Assembly (NCBI GenBank): GCA_965183875.1
Contig: CBCYMK010000020.1
Span: forward strand, 1 to 57,970
From: UBA6772 sp965183875
GTDB lineage: Bacteria; Bacteroidota; Bacteroidia; Flavobacteriales; UBA7430
DNA length: 57,970 nucleotides
Direction: 5' to 3'
In this document: one piece after another, positions 43,824-52,949 of the stretch
Position numbering within the stretch: the first letter of the stretch is position 1
Layout: each line of letters opens with the position of its first letter
The notes under the pieces: model-generated
The model's database searches: none
Seen by the model: only the letters and a program-made list of their open reading frames with translations
Told to the model about the DNA's origin: nothing
Made by a program: the position numbers and the translations under genes

Positions 43824-44402
43824 ATGTTTTTAGAAATTCCCGACAGTAATAAAAGTAGTAAAGGTTGGATTGAAGTTATCTGTGGCTCAATGTTTTCTGG
43901 TAAAACCGAAGAACTCATCCGTAGGCTCAAGAGGGCTCAATTTGCAAAACAAAAAATTGAGATATTTAAACCAGCTATAGACCTTAGGTACGACGAGGAG
44001 AAAGTTGTTTCTCACGATGCTAATGAGGTGAGTTCTACCCCTGTACCTAGCTCAGCTAATATTCTGCTACTCGCTAATGATGTAGATGTAATCGGCATTG
44101 ATGAAGCCCAGTTTTTTGACGAAGAACTCCCTCGTGTTTGTAAGAATTTAGCCGATAGAGGAATAAGAGTGATTGTTGCCGGCTTAGATATGGACTATCT
44201 TGGAAAACCTTTTGGGCCGATTCCTAATCTTATGGCTACAGCAGAATTTGTTACTAAGGTACATGCCATTTGTGTGCAATGTGGTGACTTAGCAATTCAT
44301 TCTAATAGAAAAGTAAGTTCAGATAAATTAGTACATTTAGGCGAACAAGACGAGTACGAAGCTTTATGTCGTGCCTGCTTCTTAAAAAAGAATTCTCTGT
44401 AA
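43824..44402 (+). CDS. tdk: Thymidine kinase
   Basis: 192 residues, type II thymidine kinase. P-loop GSMFSGKTEELIRRL near residue 20, DEAQFFD (Asp/Glu for Mg2+ and catalysis), GLDMDYLGKPFGPIP lasso region and a zinc site from CVQCG and CRAC. Salvages thymidine. The stop codon is immediately followed by the ATG of the murF-alr gene. Confidence 0.96.
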   Translation: MFLEIPDSNKSSKGWIEVICGSMFSGKTEELIRRLKRAQFAKQKIEIFKPAIDLRYDEEKVVSHDANEVSSTPVPSSANILLLANDVDVIGIDEAQFFDEELPRVCKNLADRGIRVIVAGLDMDYLGKPFGPIPNLMATAEFVTKVHAICVQCGDLAIHSNRKVSSDKLVHLGEQDEYEALCRACFLKKNSL

Positions 44403-46850
44403 ATGAATCGTTTTTCTTACTCTTTAAAACAGTTAGCTCATTTTTGTAATGCCCAATTTAGCGGTGTTTCAGAATCTGTTTTGATTGAAGAAATTCTCAT
44501 TGATAGTAGGAAAGTAAGGAGTGTAAATCAACAATTATTTATCGCAATTAAAGGAGTTCGTAACGATGGACATCTTTTTATAGATGAGCTCTATGAAAAG
44601 GGTTTAACCAACTTTTTAATAAGTGATAAAGAATTAGATCTTAAAAAATACCCAAAAGCAAATTTCCTGCTGGTGGATGATAGTCTTCATGCGTTTCAAC
44701 AAATAGCCAAATATCACCGCCAACAATTTTCAATACCTGTTATAGCTATTACTGGTAGTAATGGGAAAACTATTGTGAAAGAATGGTTGAGTAGCTGTTT
44801 ACATATTAAGTATAAGGTTTGTAAAAGCCCAAAAAGCTATAACTCTCAAGTAGGTGTTCCTCTCTCTGTTTTAGGTTTAAATAGCGATGCTGATATAGGT
44901 GTTTTCGAAGCTGGAATTTCTCAGAATAATGAGATGGAAAAACTTCAAGGTGTTATTAATCCTAGCCTCGGCGTTTTTACTAATGTAGGACAAGCTCATT
45001 CTGAGAATTTCAGGTCCACTACAGAAAAGGTAATTGAGAAGTTAAAACTCTTCTCTGAGGTTAATCAGTTGGTTTATTGCCAAGATCATACGGCTATACA
45101 TAAACAGGTAGGGATGTTATTGAACACAGAGTTAGTCTCTTGGTCGAGGTTAAATTCCGATGTCTTTATGTTCGTGGACAGTGTTTTAGTAAATGCTGAA
45201 AACACTCAGTTAAATTTATCCTATTCTGGAAAAGAGCTGTGTTTTACCATACCCTTCAGAGATGAGGCTTCAATAGAGAATTGCCTACATACAATTTGTG
45301 TTTTAGCGTGCTTAGGCTTTTCTGCTGTTGATATTCAAACTCGCTTATATACATTGCAGCCATTGGCTATGCGGTTGGAGCTTATTGAAGCTAAGGGCAG
45401 TAGCTTATTGATAAACGATGCTTATAGCTCAGATTTAGATTCTCTAAAAATTGCATTGGACTTTCTAGTTCAGCAAAGTGGTAATGCAAAGAAGTTTGTA
45501 GTTTTATCTGACTTAGATGAAACGGGAATACCAACTGTGGAGCTATTTCCGAAATTGAAACTTTTATTAGACTCTTACCAAATTGATGAGTTCATAGGGA
45601 TAGGTGCGAACTTTAAATCTTTCGAATCTTTATTTATTAAGGGAGCCTGTTTTGCAAGTACTAAATCTTTTATTGAACACCGTGCAAATTTCGATTTTAA
45701 AGAATCGGCTATTTTATTAAAAGGTGCTCGTAGATTTCAATTTGAAAATATAGCCAAGTTGTTGGAGCAAAAAGTGCATGAAACAGTATTGGAAGTCAAG
45801 CTGAACGCACTGTCTGAAAACTACCATTTTTATAAATCACAACTTCATAAGGATACTAAAGTGATGGTTATGGTGAAGGCTTTTTCCTATGGAAATGGGT
45901 CTTATGAAATTGCACATCATTTAGAATACCATAAGGCCGATTATTTGGCGGTTGCATATGTAGATGAAGGAATTGCCTTACGTAAAAAGGGGATATGTAT
46001 ACCAATTATGGTTTTAAACCCAGATGAATCCCAGTTTAAACAATTAATTGAACATCATTTAGAACCTGAAATTTATAGTTTTAGGCAGTTGAATACTCTT
46101 TCTAAAGAACTTAATAATTCAAACATTAAAAACTTTCCAATACACTTAAAAATTGACACTGGAATGCGTAGGTTAGGGTTTGAGTCTACGGAAATAGACT
46201 CTCTTATAGCATTGCTTACTCAAAAAAATGAGTTTAGACTTGCTTCAGTTTTTAGTCATTTAGCTAGTACAAGTGATGCGGATTTTACTAAGGTTCAAAT
46301 AGAGGTTTTTGAGCTTATTTGTTCACAAATTTCTGTGCGTATTAAAACACCATTTTTAAAGCATATTTTAAATTCATCTGGAATTATTTGTTACCCCAGT
46401 GCACAGTTTGATATGGTTCGGCTTGGGATTGGTCTCTATGGAATAGGGGATGGAAACCTACAAAATTGTAGTTCTTTAAAATCTGTTATTTCACAAATTA
46501 AAGAGGTTCCGGCAGGGGCAAGTGTAGGGTATAATAGGTCTTTTTATGCGCAACAAAAAATGCGCATTGCTATTATTCCAATTGGTTATGCCGATGGGCT
46601 AAGTAGAGGTTTAAGTAATGGTGTAGGGCAGGTGTATATAAATGGGTGTGAAGCGCCCATTATTGGTAATATATGCATGGATATGTGTATGGTAGATATA
46701 AGCTTATTAGAGGTTTCAGAAGGAGATGAGGTTGTGGTATGGAATTCTCAAGAACATATCGAGCAAATAGCAAAGTCTTTAAATACCATTTCTTATGAGG
46801 TGCTAACCAATGTTTCTCAAAGAGTAAAAAGAGTATTTATTCAAGAGTAA
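44403..46850 (+). CDS. Bifunctional MurF-like ligase / alanine racemase
   Basis: 815 residues. The N-terminal half (1-450) is MurF-like, adding D-Ala-D-Ala to the peptidoglycan precursor: ATP loop ITGSNGKTIVKEW at 116-128, SYNSQVGVPLSVLG, FEAGISQNNEM and TNVGQAHSENF. The second Thr common after GKT is Ile here. The C-terminal half (455-815) is alanine racemase with PLP Lys492 in VMVKAFSYGNG, KIDTGMRRLGF, and catalytic Tyr in VGYNRSF. The fusion is typical of Bacteroidota and makes the two consecutive D-Ala steps in one chain. Whether the ligase half is active cannot be judged by eye. Confidence 0.94.
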   Translation: MNRFSYSLKQLAHFCNAQFSGVSESVLIEEILIDSRKVRSVNQQLFIAIKGVRNDGHLFIDELYEKGLTNFLISDKELDLKKYPKANFLLVDDSLHAFQQIAKYHRQQFSIPVIAITGSNGKTIVKEWLSSCLHIKYKVCKSPKSYNSQVGVPLSVLGLNSDADIGVFEAGISQNNEMEKLQGVINPSLGVFTNVGQAHSENFRSTTEKVIEKLKLFSEVNQLVYCQDHTAIHKQVGMLLNTELVSWSRLNSDVFMFVDSVLVNAENTQLNLSYSGKELCFTIPFRDEASIENCLHTICVLACLGFSAVDIQTRLYTLQPLAMRLELIEAKGSSLLINDAYSSDLDSLKIALDFLVQQSGNAKKFVVLSDLDETGIPTVELFPKLKLLLDSYQIDEFIGIGANFKSFESLFIKGACFASTKSFIEHRANFDFKESAILLKGARRFQFENIAKLLEQKVHETVLEVKLNALSENYHFYKSQLHKDTKVMVMVKAFSYGNGSYEIAHHLEYHKADYLAVAYVDEGIALRKKGICIPIMVLNPDESQFKQLIEHHLEPEIYSFRQLNTLSKELNNSNIKNFPIHLKIDTGMRRLGFESTEIDSLIALLTQKNEFRLASVFSHLASTSDADFTKVQIEVFELICSQISVRIKTPFLKHILNSSGIICYPSAQFDMVRLGIGLYGIGDGNLQNCSSLKSVISQIKEVPAGASVGYNRSFYAQQKMRIAIIPIGYADGLSRGLSNGVGQVYINGCEAPIIGNICMDMCMVDISLLEVSEGDEVVVWNSQEHIEQIAKSLNTISYEVLTNVSQRVKRVFIQE

Positions 46851-47006
46851 CACCTAGTTCTAAGAAATGTAAGGTCAAAATTTAGATCGATTGTAGAGTA
46901 GTATTTTGTAGCTAATACTTTTGCTTAAAACTCAAAACTATTCTCACTATTCCACAGAAAAGTGCTAACTACCAAATACTCTGTACGCTTTTCAGTTTCA
47001 ATAATT

Positions 47007-48254
47007 TTAAGAAGACTTCTCTGCTGTATTTAAGCTCGCAAGTAAAGGATACATAAATGCTAACATAACTACACCCGCTTGTCGTTCGAGCATACTTTCT
47101 GTAAGAAACCCTATGAGGGTTAGTCCAACAAAAATCAAAAATAAAGGGTGTTGATTTTTCAAGAAAAAAGGTCTTATCATTATAAAAGCCAACAATAAAA
47201 ACCCAAATATCCCTACCTCAGCCCAGGTTTGTAGAAACTGATTGTGGAAGTTTAAGCTTTTCTTGTTCAGTGGTACATTTTTTTTTCCATTCCAAAAAAG
47301 GGCATCACAGTTTTTTAAAGAATTAGTAAGCTCTGTTTTAGCATCTCCAATACCATAACCTAAAAACGGTTTTTCTGCTATAAGCTCTGTAGCTGAATTC
47401 CAGATGTATACTCGTGGGTTTGTTTGTCGATGATCTTCTGGGTTAAATAGCTTATTAATTTCTGAATAAGTATCTGTTATTCTCGCTCGTGTATTTGGAA
47501 TAAGCAATATAGTACCTATAATTACTGCCAGTGGGATGAGGAGTTTTACAAAAGCGTTTTTTTGCATTTTATTTTTACCAATCCATATTGCATAACTCAC
47601 TATACTCACTATAATAAATGCGAGTAAGTAAACTCTGCTCGACAGTAGGATAAGCGAGACTAAGAGTGTAATTGATGCTGTAGACCAAGCGAGTATATAT
47701 TTCTTTTTGATAAGTATTTCTCTAAATGCTATGAACAGCGCAAATGAATAATACCATGATATATAATGGGGTTTACCTACCAATAAATGGGGCAGGTTTT
47801 TATAATAAAAGACGTTAATATTACTGCTTATTTGGAATTCTAATAGTGACTTATACAAATCGTATGCTGCCATAGCTACCATAGAAATAGTAAATATATG
47901 GAGTAGAAGAATTATGTATTTTTTTGAAAAAAGCTTACTACTAAGCATGAAGATAGGTAGTAGGAGTAGGGTAATCTTAAGTTCTAAATCTCTATAAGCT
48001 ACCGCAGTGTTTGTAGTGTATAATAGACTTATAATATGGAAGAGGTAAAGCGCAATAAATGCCAGTGCTATAGGGTTTGCTATAAGCGTTTTAAGCTTAT
48101 CCTTAAATTCAAATGTTCCTATCCATAGTAAGCCTAAAACAATAATTCCACCCGTAAGTGGAACCTTGTGAAAATCTTGAAACACGAAGCCAATAACAAT
48201 GCTTGTGCAAGCAATAAAATAATAAAAGGAAGAATTTTTAAGCTTTTCTAGCAT
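47007..48254 (-). CDS. O-antigen ligase/polymerase-like membrane protein
   Basis: 415 residues with 10-12 transmembrane helices and the Wzy_C region: NPRVYIWNSATELIAEKPFLGYGIGDAKTEL and, after it, LNFHNQFLQTWAEVGIFGFLLL. The conserved Arg and His (R in NPRVY; H in NFHNQ) are those expected in WaaL/Wzy-type enzymes that join or polymerise lipid-linked glycans. It begins one base after the S41 protease stop, so the genes may be cotranscribed. No other glycan genes are nearby. 46851-47006 shows no feature. Confidence 0.87.
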   Translation of the reverse strand: MLEKLKNSSFYYFIACTSIVIGFVFQDFHKVPLTGGIIVLGLLWIGTFEFKDKLKTLIANPIALAFIALYLFHIISLLYTTNTAVAYRDLELKITLLLLPIFMLSSKLFSKKYIILLLHIFTISMVAMAAYDLYKSLLEFQISSNINVFYYKNLPHLLVGKPHYISWYYSFALFIAFREILIKKKYILAWSTASITLLVSLILLSSRVYLLAFIIVSIVSYAIWIGKNKMQKNAFVKLLIPLAVIIGTILLIPNTRARITDTYSEINKLFNPEDHRQTNPRVYIWNSATELIAEKPFLGYGIGDAKTELTNSLKNCDALFWNGKKNVPLNKKSLNFHNQFLQTWAEVGIFGFLLLAFIMIRPFFLKNQHPLFLIFVGLTLIGFLTESMLERQAGVVMLAFMYPLLASLNTAEKSS

Positions 48255-49904
48255 CTATTTACCTGACAGAATCTCTTTGTATTTTTTGGAATCATTAAGA
48301 ACTTCAATCGCTTTATCTAGAACATCATCATCTTCTAAAGCAGCTTTTACTCGTCCTTCTTGGTAGTAGTAACGCGACATCAATTCACTTAGTATCAGTT
48401 CTGAAATTTGAGATTGATATTTGTGAATATCATCCTCTTTATAAGAAATTAACTTTTCTTTTAAAGCTTCTAAGTCCCCTACTAAATCAGTGTAACTGTC
48501 TTCATCAGCCTGTTCAATAAGTTGGTCTAATTCTTTCTCTGTGTGTGTTTCGTACTCATAATCTTTATCAGAAACGAACGTTACAAACTCCTCATATAGT
48601 TTGTTTGTGATTTTAAACTCCCCCGGTAGTGCGATAGAATCGTTTGCTAAAACAAAGTCTGTAGCGAAGTCAAAAATAAGTTGTTTAGACAATATACTTC
48701 CTACGATTTCGGCGTACATATCTTGTTCTACGGTAATATCTGGGTCTACACCACCACCGTCGTAAACTGTACGTCCGTTGCGGGTACTAAAAGCTGTTTT
48801 TAGTGAGTCTGCTACTTTTCCTACACTACCGTCTTCATTTCTATTTCCATAGTCTAAGGCTTGTATGCATCTTCCACTAGGAGTATAATATTTGGCAACG
48901 GTAACTTTAAGTTGAGAGTTATAGCTCAATTTTCGTGTTTGTTGTACTAATCCTTTTCCAAAGCTCTTTTTCCCTATTACCACTCCACGGTCTAAATCTT
49001 GAATTGTTCCCGAAACTATTTCTGAGGCTGAGGCTGAGCTTTGATTGATAAGTACTACTAGAGGGATTTCTAAATCTAGCGGGTTTTTATGGGTTTTGTA
49101 CGATTTCTCCCACTCTTTAATTTTACCTTTTGTAGAAACTACCTCTTGTCCTTTTTCGATAAATAGGTTACAAAGGTCAACAGATTCGTTTAATAATCCT
49201 CCAGGGTTTCCTCTAAGGTCTAGAACTAAGCTTGTAACTTCGTTTTCATCTTTGAGCTTATTAATGGCATCTTTAACTTCTTCTGCACAATTTCTGGTGA
49301 AGCTTCTCAGTCTTAAATAAGCAACCCCTTCAGATACCATTCCCATAAAAGGGATTGATTTTACTTTTACTTCCTCTCTAGTGAATGTTTTTTTGAGAGG
49401 CTTTTCTGTACCTGGACGATCGATTAACAATTCTACTTCTACTCCAGGCTGTCCTTTCAATACAGAACTTACTTCTTGGGTGGTTTTTCCTTTAACCGAT
49501 TTTCCATCAATTTCTAAAAGCTTGTCTCCTGCTATAAGTCCGGCATTATCTGCAGGAAATCCTTTATAAGGCTCTGCAATAACTACATAATCCCCTTTTT
49601 TGCGAATCATTGCTCCAATACCACCGTACTGTCCTGTTGTTTGGAACCTGAAATCTTCAATATCTGATTCTGGTATATAGGTTGTGTAAGGGTCTAGGTC
49701 TTTTAGCATGGAGTCAATTGCCTTCTCAATCATCTCGCCAGGTTTCGTTTCATCTACATAATAGATGTTTACTTCTCTAAATAGAGTCGTAAAAATGTCT
49801 AGGTTCTTACTTACCTCAAAATAGCCTGAAACAAAGGCAAAAGATGAGATTGAAGTGATGACTATAAGTGACCAAAAGGCAATTTTTTTCAATATTTTAT
49901 TCAT
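48255..49904 (-). CDS. S41 family C-terminal processing peptidase
   Basis: 549 residues from ATG 49904 (MNKILKKIAFW), which precedes an uncleaved or cleaved signal anchor; an open frame upstream overlaps yidD and lacks a sensible start. PDZ domain about residues 95-170 (GGIGAMIRKKGDYVVI..FPADNAGLIAGDKLLEIDG). Protease domain 190-390 with Ser in NQSSASASEI and Lys in SFGKGLVQ, the Ser/Lys dyad of Ctp/Tsp. Periplasmic. The C-terminal 140 residues are acidic and helical. Eleven bases after yidD; this rnpA-yidD-S41 order is familiar in Bacteroidota. Confidence 0.94.
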   Translation of the reverse strand: MNKILKKIAFWSLIVITSISSFAFVSGYFEVSKNLDIFTTLFREVNIYYVDETKPGEMIEKAIDSMLKDLDPYTTYIPESDIEDFRFQTTGQYGGIGAMIRKKGDYVVIAEPYKGFPADNAGLIAGDKLLEIDGKSVKGKTTQEVSSVLKGQPGVEVELLIDRPGTEKPLKKTFTREEVKVKSIPFMGMVSEGVAYLRLRSFTRNCAEEVKDAINKLKDENEVTSLVLDLRGNPGGLLNESVDLCNLFIEKGQEVVSTKGKIKEWEKSYKTHKNPLDLEIPLVVLINQSSASASEIVSGTIQDLDRGVVIGKKSFGKGLVQQTRKLSYNSQLKVTVAKYYTPSGRCIQALDYGNRNEDGSVGKVADSLKTAFSTRNGRTVYDGGGVDPDITVEQDMYAEIVGSILSKQLIFDFATDFVLANDSIALPGEFKITNKLYEEFVTFVSDKDYEYETHTEKELDQLIEQADEDSYTDLVGDLEALKEKLISYKEDDIHKYQSQISELILSELMSRYYYQEGRVKAALEDDDVLDKAIEVLNDSKKYKEILSGK

Positions 49905-49915
49905 GGTAATACGTT

Positions 49916-50140
49916 TTAAGGAACTGGGTCGTACCCATCGCCTCCCCAGGGGTGGCAGCTTCCAATTCTTTTTAGTGCTAAAAGACCTCCTTTGTGAAGT
50001 CCATGTTTTTTTAATGCGGTAATAGAATACGAAGAGCAAGTAGGTGTATATCTACACGATGCAGGCGTCCACGGTGATATTATTTTCTGATAGAGTTGAA
50101 TCAGAGAGATAAAGATAGATTTAATTAGTGGACTTAACAT
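49916..50140 (-). CDS. yidD: Membrane protein insertion efficiency factor YidD
   Basis: 74 residues with the family signature LYQKIISPW....CRYTPTCSSYSITALKKHG and GSCHPWGGDGYDPVP. Amphipathic, membrane associated; assists YidC-dependent insertion. Overlaps the 3' end of rnpA by 20 bases, so translation is coupled. Confidence 0.96.
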   Translation of the reverse strand: MLSPLIKSIFISLIQLYQKIISPWTPASCRYTPTCSSYSITALKKHGLHKGGLLALKRIGSCHPWGGDGYDPVP

Positions 50141-50501
50141 GGGCGATAAAACGATCGAATACTTGTTTTAGTTTAGGTTCCATTTCCTTAGATTCCAATT
50201 TTTCCTTTGAGGTATAAATTAATAGAGCAGCATAATTAGCTTCTAATTCAGCATACCAACCAGCTTTATTTAATCTGTAGATTTCCCGAATCTTTCTTTT
50301 CATCGCGTTGCGGTCGACCGCTAGAGGGAATCGTTTTTTTGAAACTGAAAAAGCAATTTTTAATGGTTGCTCCTGTGGAGCATCCACCTTCTTCCAGATA
50401 AGAACAAAAGGGAATTTTTTAGCCGACTCTCCATCAGAGATGAGGTCTCCAAAAGCAAGCTTACTTTTTAATATTTCTGTCTTTTGAAAGGTATAATCCA
50501 T
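50121..50501 (-). CDS. rnpA: Ribonuclease P protein component
   Basis: 126 residues; the RNA-binding signature FSVSKKRFPLAVDRNAMKRKIREIYR is clear at about 48-75. Assists the RNase P RNA in 5' maturation of tRNAs. rpmH, the usual upstream partner, is absent; hemD with its own terminator lies there instead. Start ATG 50501. Confidence 0.94.
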   Translation of the reverse strand: MDYTFQKTEILKSKLAFGDLISDGESAKKFPFVLIWKKVDAPQEQPLKIAFSVSKKRFPLAVDRNAMKRKIREIYRLNKAGWYAELEANYAALLIYTSKEKLESKEMEPKLKQVFDRFIAHVKSTN

Positions 50502-50527
50502 TGCCCTGTAAATGTAAAAAAAATCAC

Positions 50528-50556
50528 TAAAAAAAGGGCGATTCTCATCGCCCTTT
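50528..50556 (-). terminator. Intrinsic terminator of hemD
   Basis: Stem AAAGGGCGA/TCGCCCTTT (50533-50541 with 50548-50556), 6-nt loop; leftward T run. 20 bases after the hemD stop. Confidence 0.85.
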
Positions 50557-50576
50557 AAAGTTAAATAATATTAAAA

Positions 50577-51323
50577 TTATTTTTTGTTAGCCGCTTTAAT
50601 GTATTGCTCTAATGCCATAGACATAGAAGGAGCTTTAACCGAAGGAGCTTCAATATTAACTTTTAGTCCGGCATCGGTAACTGCTTTTACGGTAGTTTGA
50701 CCAAATGCAGCAATACAGGTGTCATTTTGGACAAAATCTGGAAAGTTTTGAAACAGAGATTTTATTCCTGAAGGACTAAAGAATACCAATATATCGTAGA
50801 ATACATTTTCTAAATCAGATAAGTCGCTACATACTGTTTTATAAAGTATGGCTCTTGTATAATTTATTTTATTGTCTTCTAATAATTGTGGAATTACAGG
50901 TTTTAATAAATCTGACGAAGGCAATAAAAACTTTTCGTTTTTGTGCTTTTTAATCGTGTCTATAAGATCAATAAAACGTTGTTTCCCAAAGTAAATTTTT
51001 CTCTTGCGGTAGGTAATGTATTTCTGAAGATAGAATGCAATTGCTTCAGACATACAGAAATATTTCATGGCAGTAGGAACTTCAAAACGCATTTCTTCAC
51101 ATACTCTGAAGTAATGGTCTACAGCGTTTCTACTAGTTAGTATAACTGCAGTATGCTCTGTGATAGATACTTTTTGCTGACGAACATCGGCACCATCTAC
51201 TCCTTCAACATGTATGAAAGGACGGAAATCTACGCTTACCTTCTGCTTACGTGCAAGCTCGTGGTATGGGGATGCGTCGCTTTTTGGTTCTGGTTGCGAA
51301 ACTAGAATTGTCTTTACTTTCAA
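50577..51323 (-). CDS. hemD: Uroporphyrinogen-III synthase
   Basis: 248 residues. HemD cyclises hydroxymethylbilane to uroporphyrinogen III. The sequence is poorly conserved in this family, but ILVSQPEP, AVILTSRNAVDHYF, FFSPSGIKSLFQNFP and CIAAFGQTTVKAVTDAG are the recognisable landmarks. The start must be TTG 51323 because a stop codon sits two codons upstream. Next to DUF4271, a neighbour I recall for hemD in flavobacteria. Confidence 0.88.
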   Translation of the reverse strand: MKVKTILVSQPEPKSDASPYHELARKQKVSVDFRPFIHVEGVDGADVRQQKVSITEHTAVILTSRNAVDHYFRVCEEMRFEVPTAMKYFCMSEAIAFYLQKYITYRKRKIYFGKQRFIDLIDTIKKHKNEKFLLPSSDLLKPVIPQLLEDNKINYTRAILYKTVCSDLSDLENVFYDILVFFSPSGIKSLFQNFPDFVQNDTCIAAFGQTTVKAVTDAGLKVNIEAPSVKAPSMSMALEQYIKAANKK

Positions 51324-51387
51324 ATCTTATTCGTTTTAAGGTTTCACTCTTCGCTTAATGTGTTCTCCTAATAGAGTACACTACTAA

Positions 51388-52038
51388 TCAATAATTTAAA
51401 CCGATAAGTATCCATATAAATGGTACTATTTCGAAAATGCAAAGATACAAAATTATATAAAACCCTACTATCGAATACTCTTTTCTCATATAGGTGAAGG
51501 TACTCAGTTTGGCTAATCCTAGCAATACTAAGGAGCAGCCGATTAAAATACTTGTTATTTGTTGTGTAAAGCCTGTATTTATATAAGTGAATATGCTGAT
51601 TATCAGTAGTGGGAGCATAAATAAATTTGCAAATTGTACTGAAACTATGCTGAAATGATTGAAAATAGATTCATTATTAAAAAGCTTAGATACCGCGTAA
51701 ATTAATAGCCATTTAATGATAACAAATGCAGTAATACAAATAAATATGAAGCCAAATAGCTTGTCGTAGTTTGTGAATTTTGTAAAGTAACTCAGGTAGG
51801 ATTGTATAATTAAACTGACTATTAGAATAGATTGGAGAGACAGGAAGACAAAGAAATAGTGAGAGAGTCTAAGTTGTCTCCCGTAATTTATCTGGAATTG
51901 CTTGTTTAGGAGTGCTCTATAGAAATAGCGAAACCGCTTAGGGTCACTCTTGTATAGGAATACTGAGATAAGTGCTATGAATAAAAAAAGTAACAGTACC
52001 CAATTCGATTGAGGGTAAGGTCTGAGTATCTCTATCAT
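51388..52038 (-). CDS. DUF4271 family membrane protein
   Basis: 216 residues, six or so transmembrane helices, with the N-terminal DPKRFRYFYRALLNKQF segment and QLRLSHYFFVFLSL that I associate with DUF4271. Function unknown. It precedes hemD by 64 bases on the same strand and is probably cotranscribed with it. Confidence 0.82.
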   Translation of the reverse strand: MIEILRPYPQSNWVLLLFLFIALISVFLYKSDPKRFRYFYRALLNKQFQINYGRQLRLSHYFFVFLSLQSILIVSLIIQSYLSYFTKFTNYDKLFGFIFICITAFVIIKWLLIYAVSKLFNNESIFNHFSIVSVQFANLFMLPLLIISIFTYINTGFTQQITSILIGCSLVLLGLAKLSTFTYMRKEYSIVGFYIILYLCIFEIVPFIWILIGLNY

Positions 52039-52060
52039 TTAAAGTCCTTTTGGCAAACAT

Positions 52061-52090
52061 AAAAAAAAGGAGCCTTTAGTGGCTCCTTTT
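52061..52090. terminator. Terminator of the CX3CH secreted-protein gene
   Basis: Perfect 10-bp stem AAAAGGAGCC/GGCTCCTTTT (52065-52074 with 52081-52090), 6-nt loop, T run on the minus strand. Confidence 0.9.
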
Positions 52091-52107
52091 TGTCGCTTTT
52101 AATTGGC

Positions 52108-52938
52108 TTATTGCAGTACAATTCTTTTAGAAGACTGCCCTTTTTTTGAGGCCACATTTAGGGTGTATATTCCTCTTGCTAAATGCGAAGGAATACTAAA
52201 TGTATAGTTAGACTGGTTTAAATTTCCATTTACCAAAGTAGTAATCGCTCCTTTAGCGTCGCATAAATATACGTTTGTGTTTTCTCCTGGACTCTTTTTC
52301 CACTGTAGGGTAATTTGATCTGTAGTTGGATTTGGAAATGCGGTAAATGCAAAGTCATTTAACTCTTCTATTCCTACCCCTACATTAAAGGTATGTGATT
52401 CACTTACAAACACATCTCCATCATTACCTCCATTATTGTTGGTTAGCATACTCGTAGCGTATACGGTTGCCTCTCCAGAATATCCTTCTGGTGGTGTCCA
52501 GTTAAAGCTCCAAGCATGATGAGATTGAAAGAATTCAGCCGCAGGAGCTGTACCTGTACTAGTGTGTGTCACATAGTCTATATCGATAATCTTAGTGGTG
52601 TTCGTATTTAATAGAGATAGTTCTCCAATTTTATTTCCTTGCCCATCTTCCACACAAGCCTGGAATCCAGCTTTAGAATACTCAAAAGGAGTCCCACTCT
52701 TAGATTCAACCATAACTGTAAATACACCTCCTGAATCTAATTCAAAAGTAGAAATGATGATGTGCTCATCGCTTGCCATAGGTCCCGAATGACAATAGCC
52801 TGTACAGCCTGCTCCACCGTCGCCAGGTGAGCCTGTGCTTGCTGCTGGCGCACCAGCGGTATTTGTGTGAGCCTTATTGTTTCCAGTTGTAAAAAATACG
52901 GCTGTTAAAACGCCTAAAAATAGTATAGCTTGTTTCAT
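52108..52938 (-). CDS. Secreted choice-of-anchor V-like protein with CX3CH motif and T9SS domain
   Basis: 276 residues: signal peptide; a Gly-rich STGSPGDGGAGCTGYCHSG segment (about 35-52); a beta-sandwich domain ending FNVGVGIEE near 195; and a T9SS sorting domain (FTAFPNPTTDQITLQW...ARGIYTLNV). The architecture matches proteins I know as choice-of-anchor V domain proteins, which usually carry CX2CH. Here three residues (TGY) separate the cysteines, a spacing known for some covalent haem sites. Haem binding is therefore plausible but unproven. Twelve bases downstream of the intradiol dioxygenase-like gene. Confidence 0.8.
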   Translation of the reverse strand: MKQAILFLGVLTAVFFTTGNNKAHTNTAGAPAASTGSPGDGGAGCTGYCHSGPMASDEHIIISTFELDSGGVFTVMVESKSGTPFEYSKAGFQACVEDGQGNKIGELSLLNTNTTKIIDIDYVTHTSTGTAPAAEFFQSHHAWSFNWTPPEGYSGEATVYATSMLTNNNGGNDGDVFVSESHTFNVGVGIEELNDFAFTAFPNPTTDQITLQWKKSPGENTNVYLCDAKGAITTLVNGNLNQSNYTFSIPSHLARGIYTLNVASKKGQSSKRIVLQ

Positions 52939-52949
52939 AATTTGGGTTT

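Noticed and set aside
49905..50039. 45-residue N-terminal extension of the S41 protease
   Set aside because: It overlaps yidD in another frame; ATG 49904 directly precedes the signal anchor.
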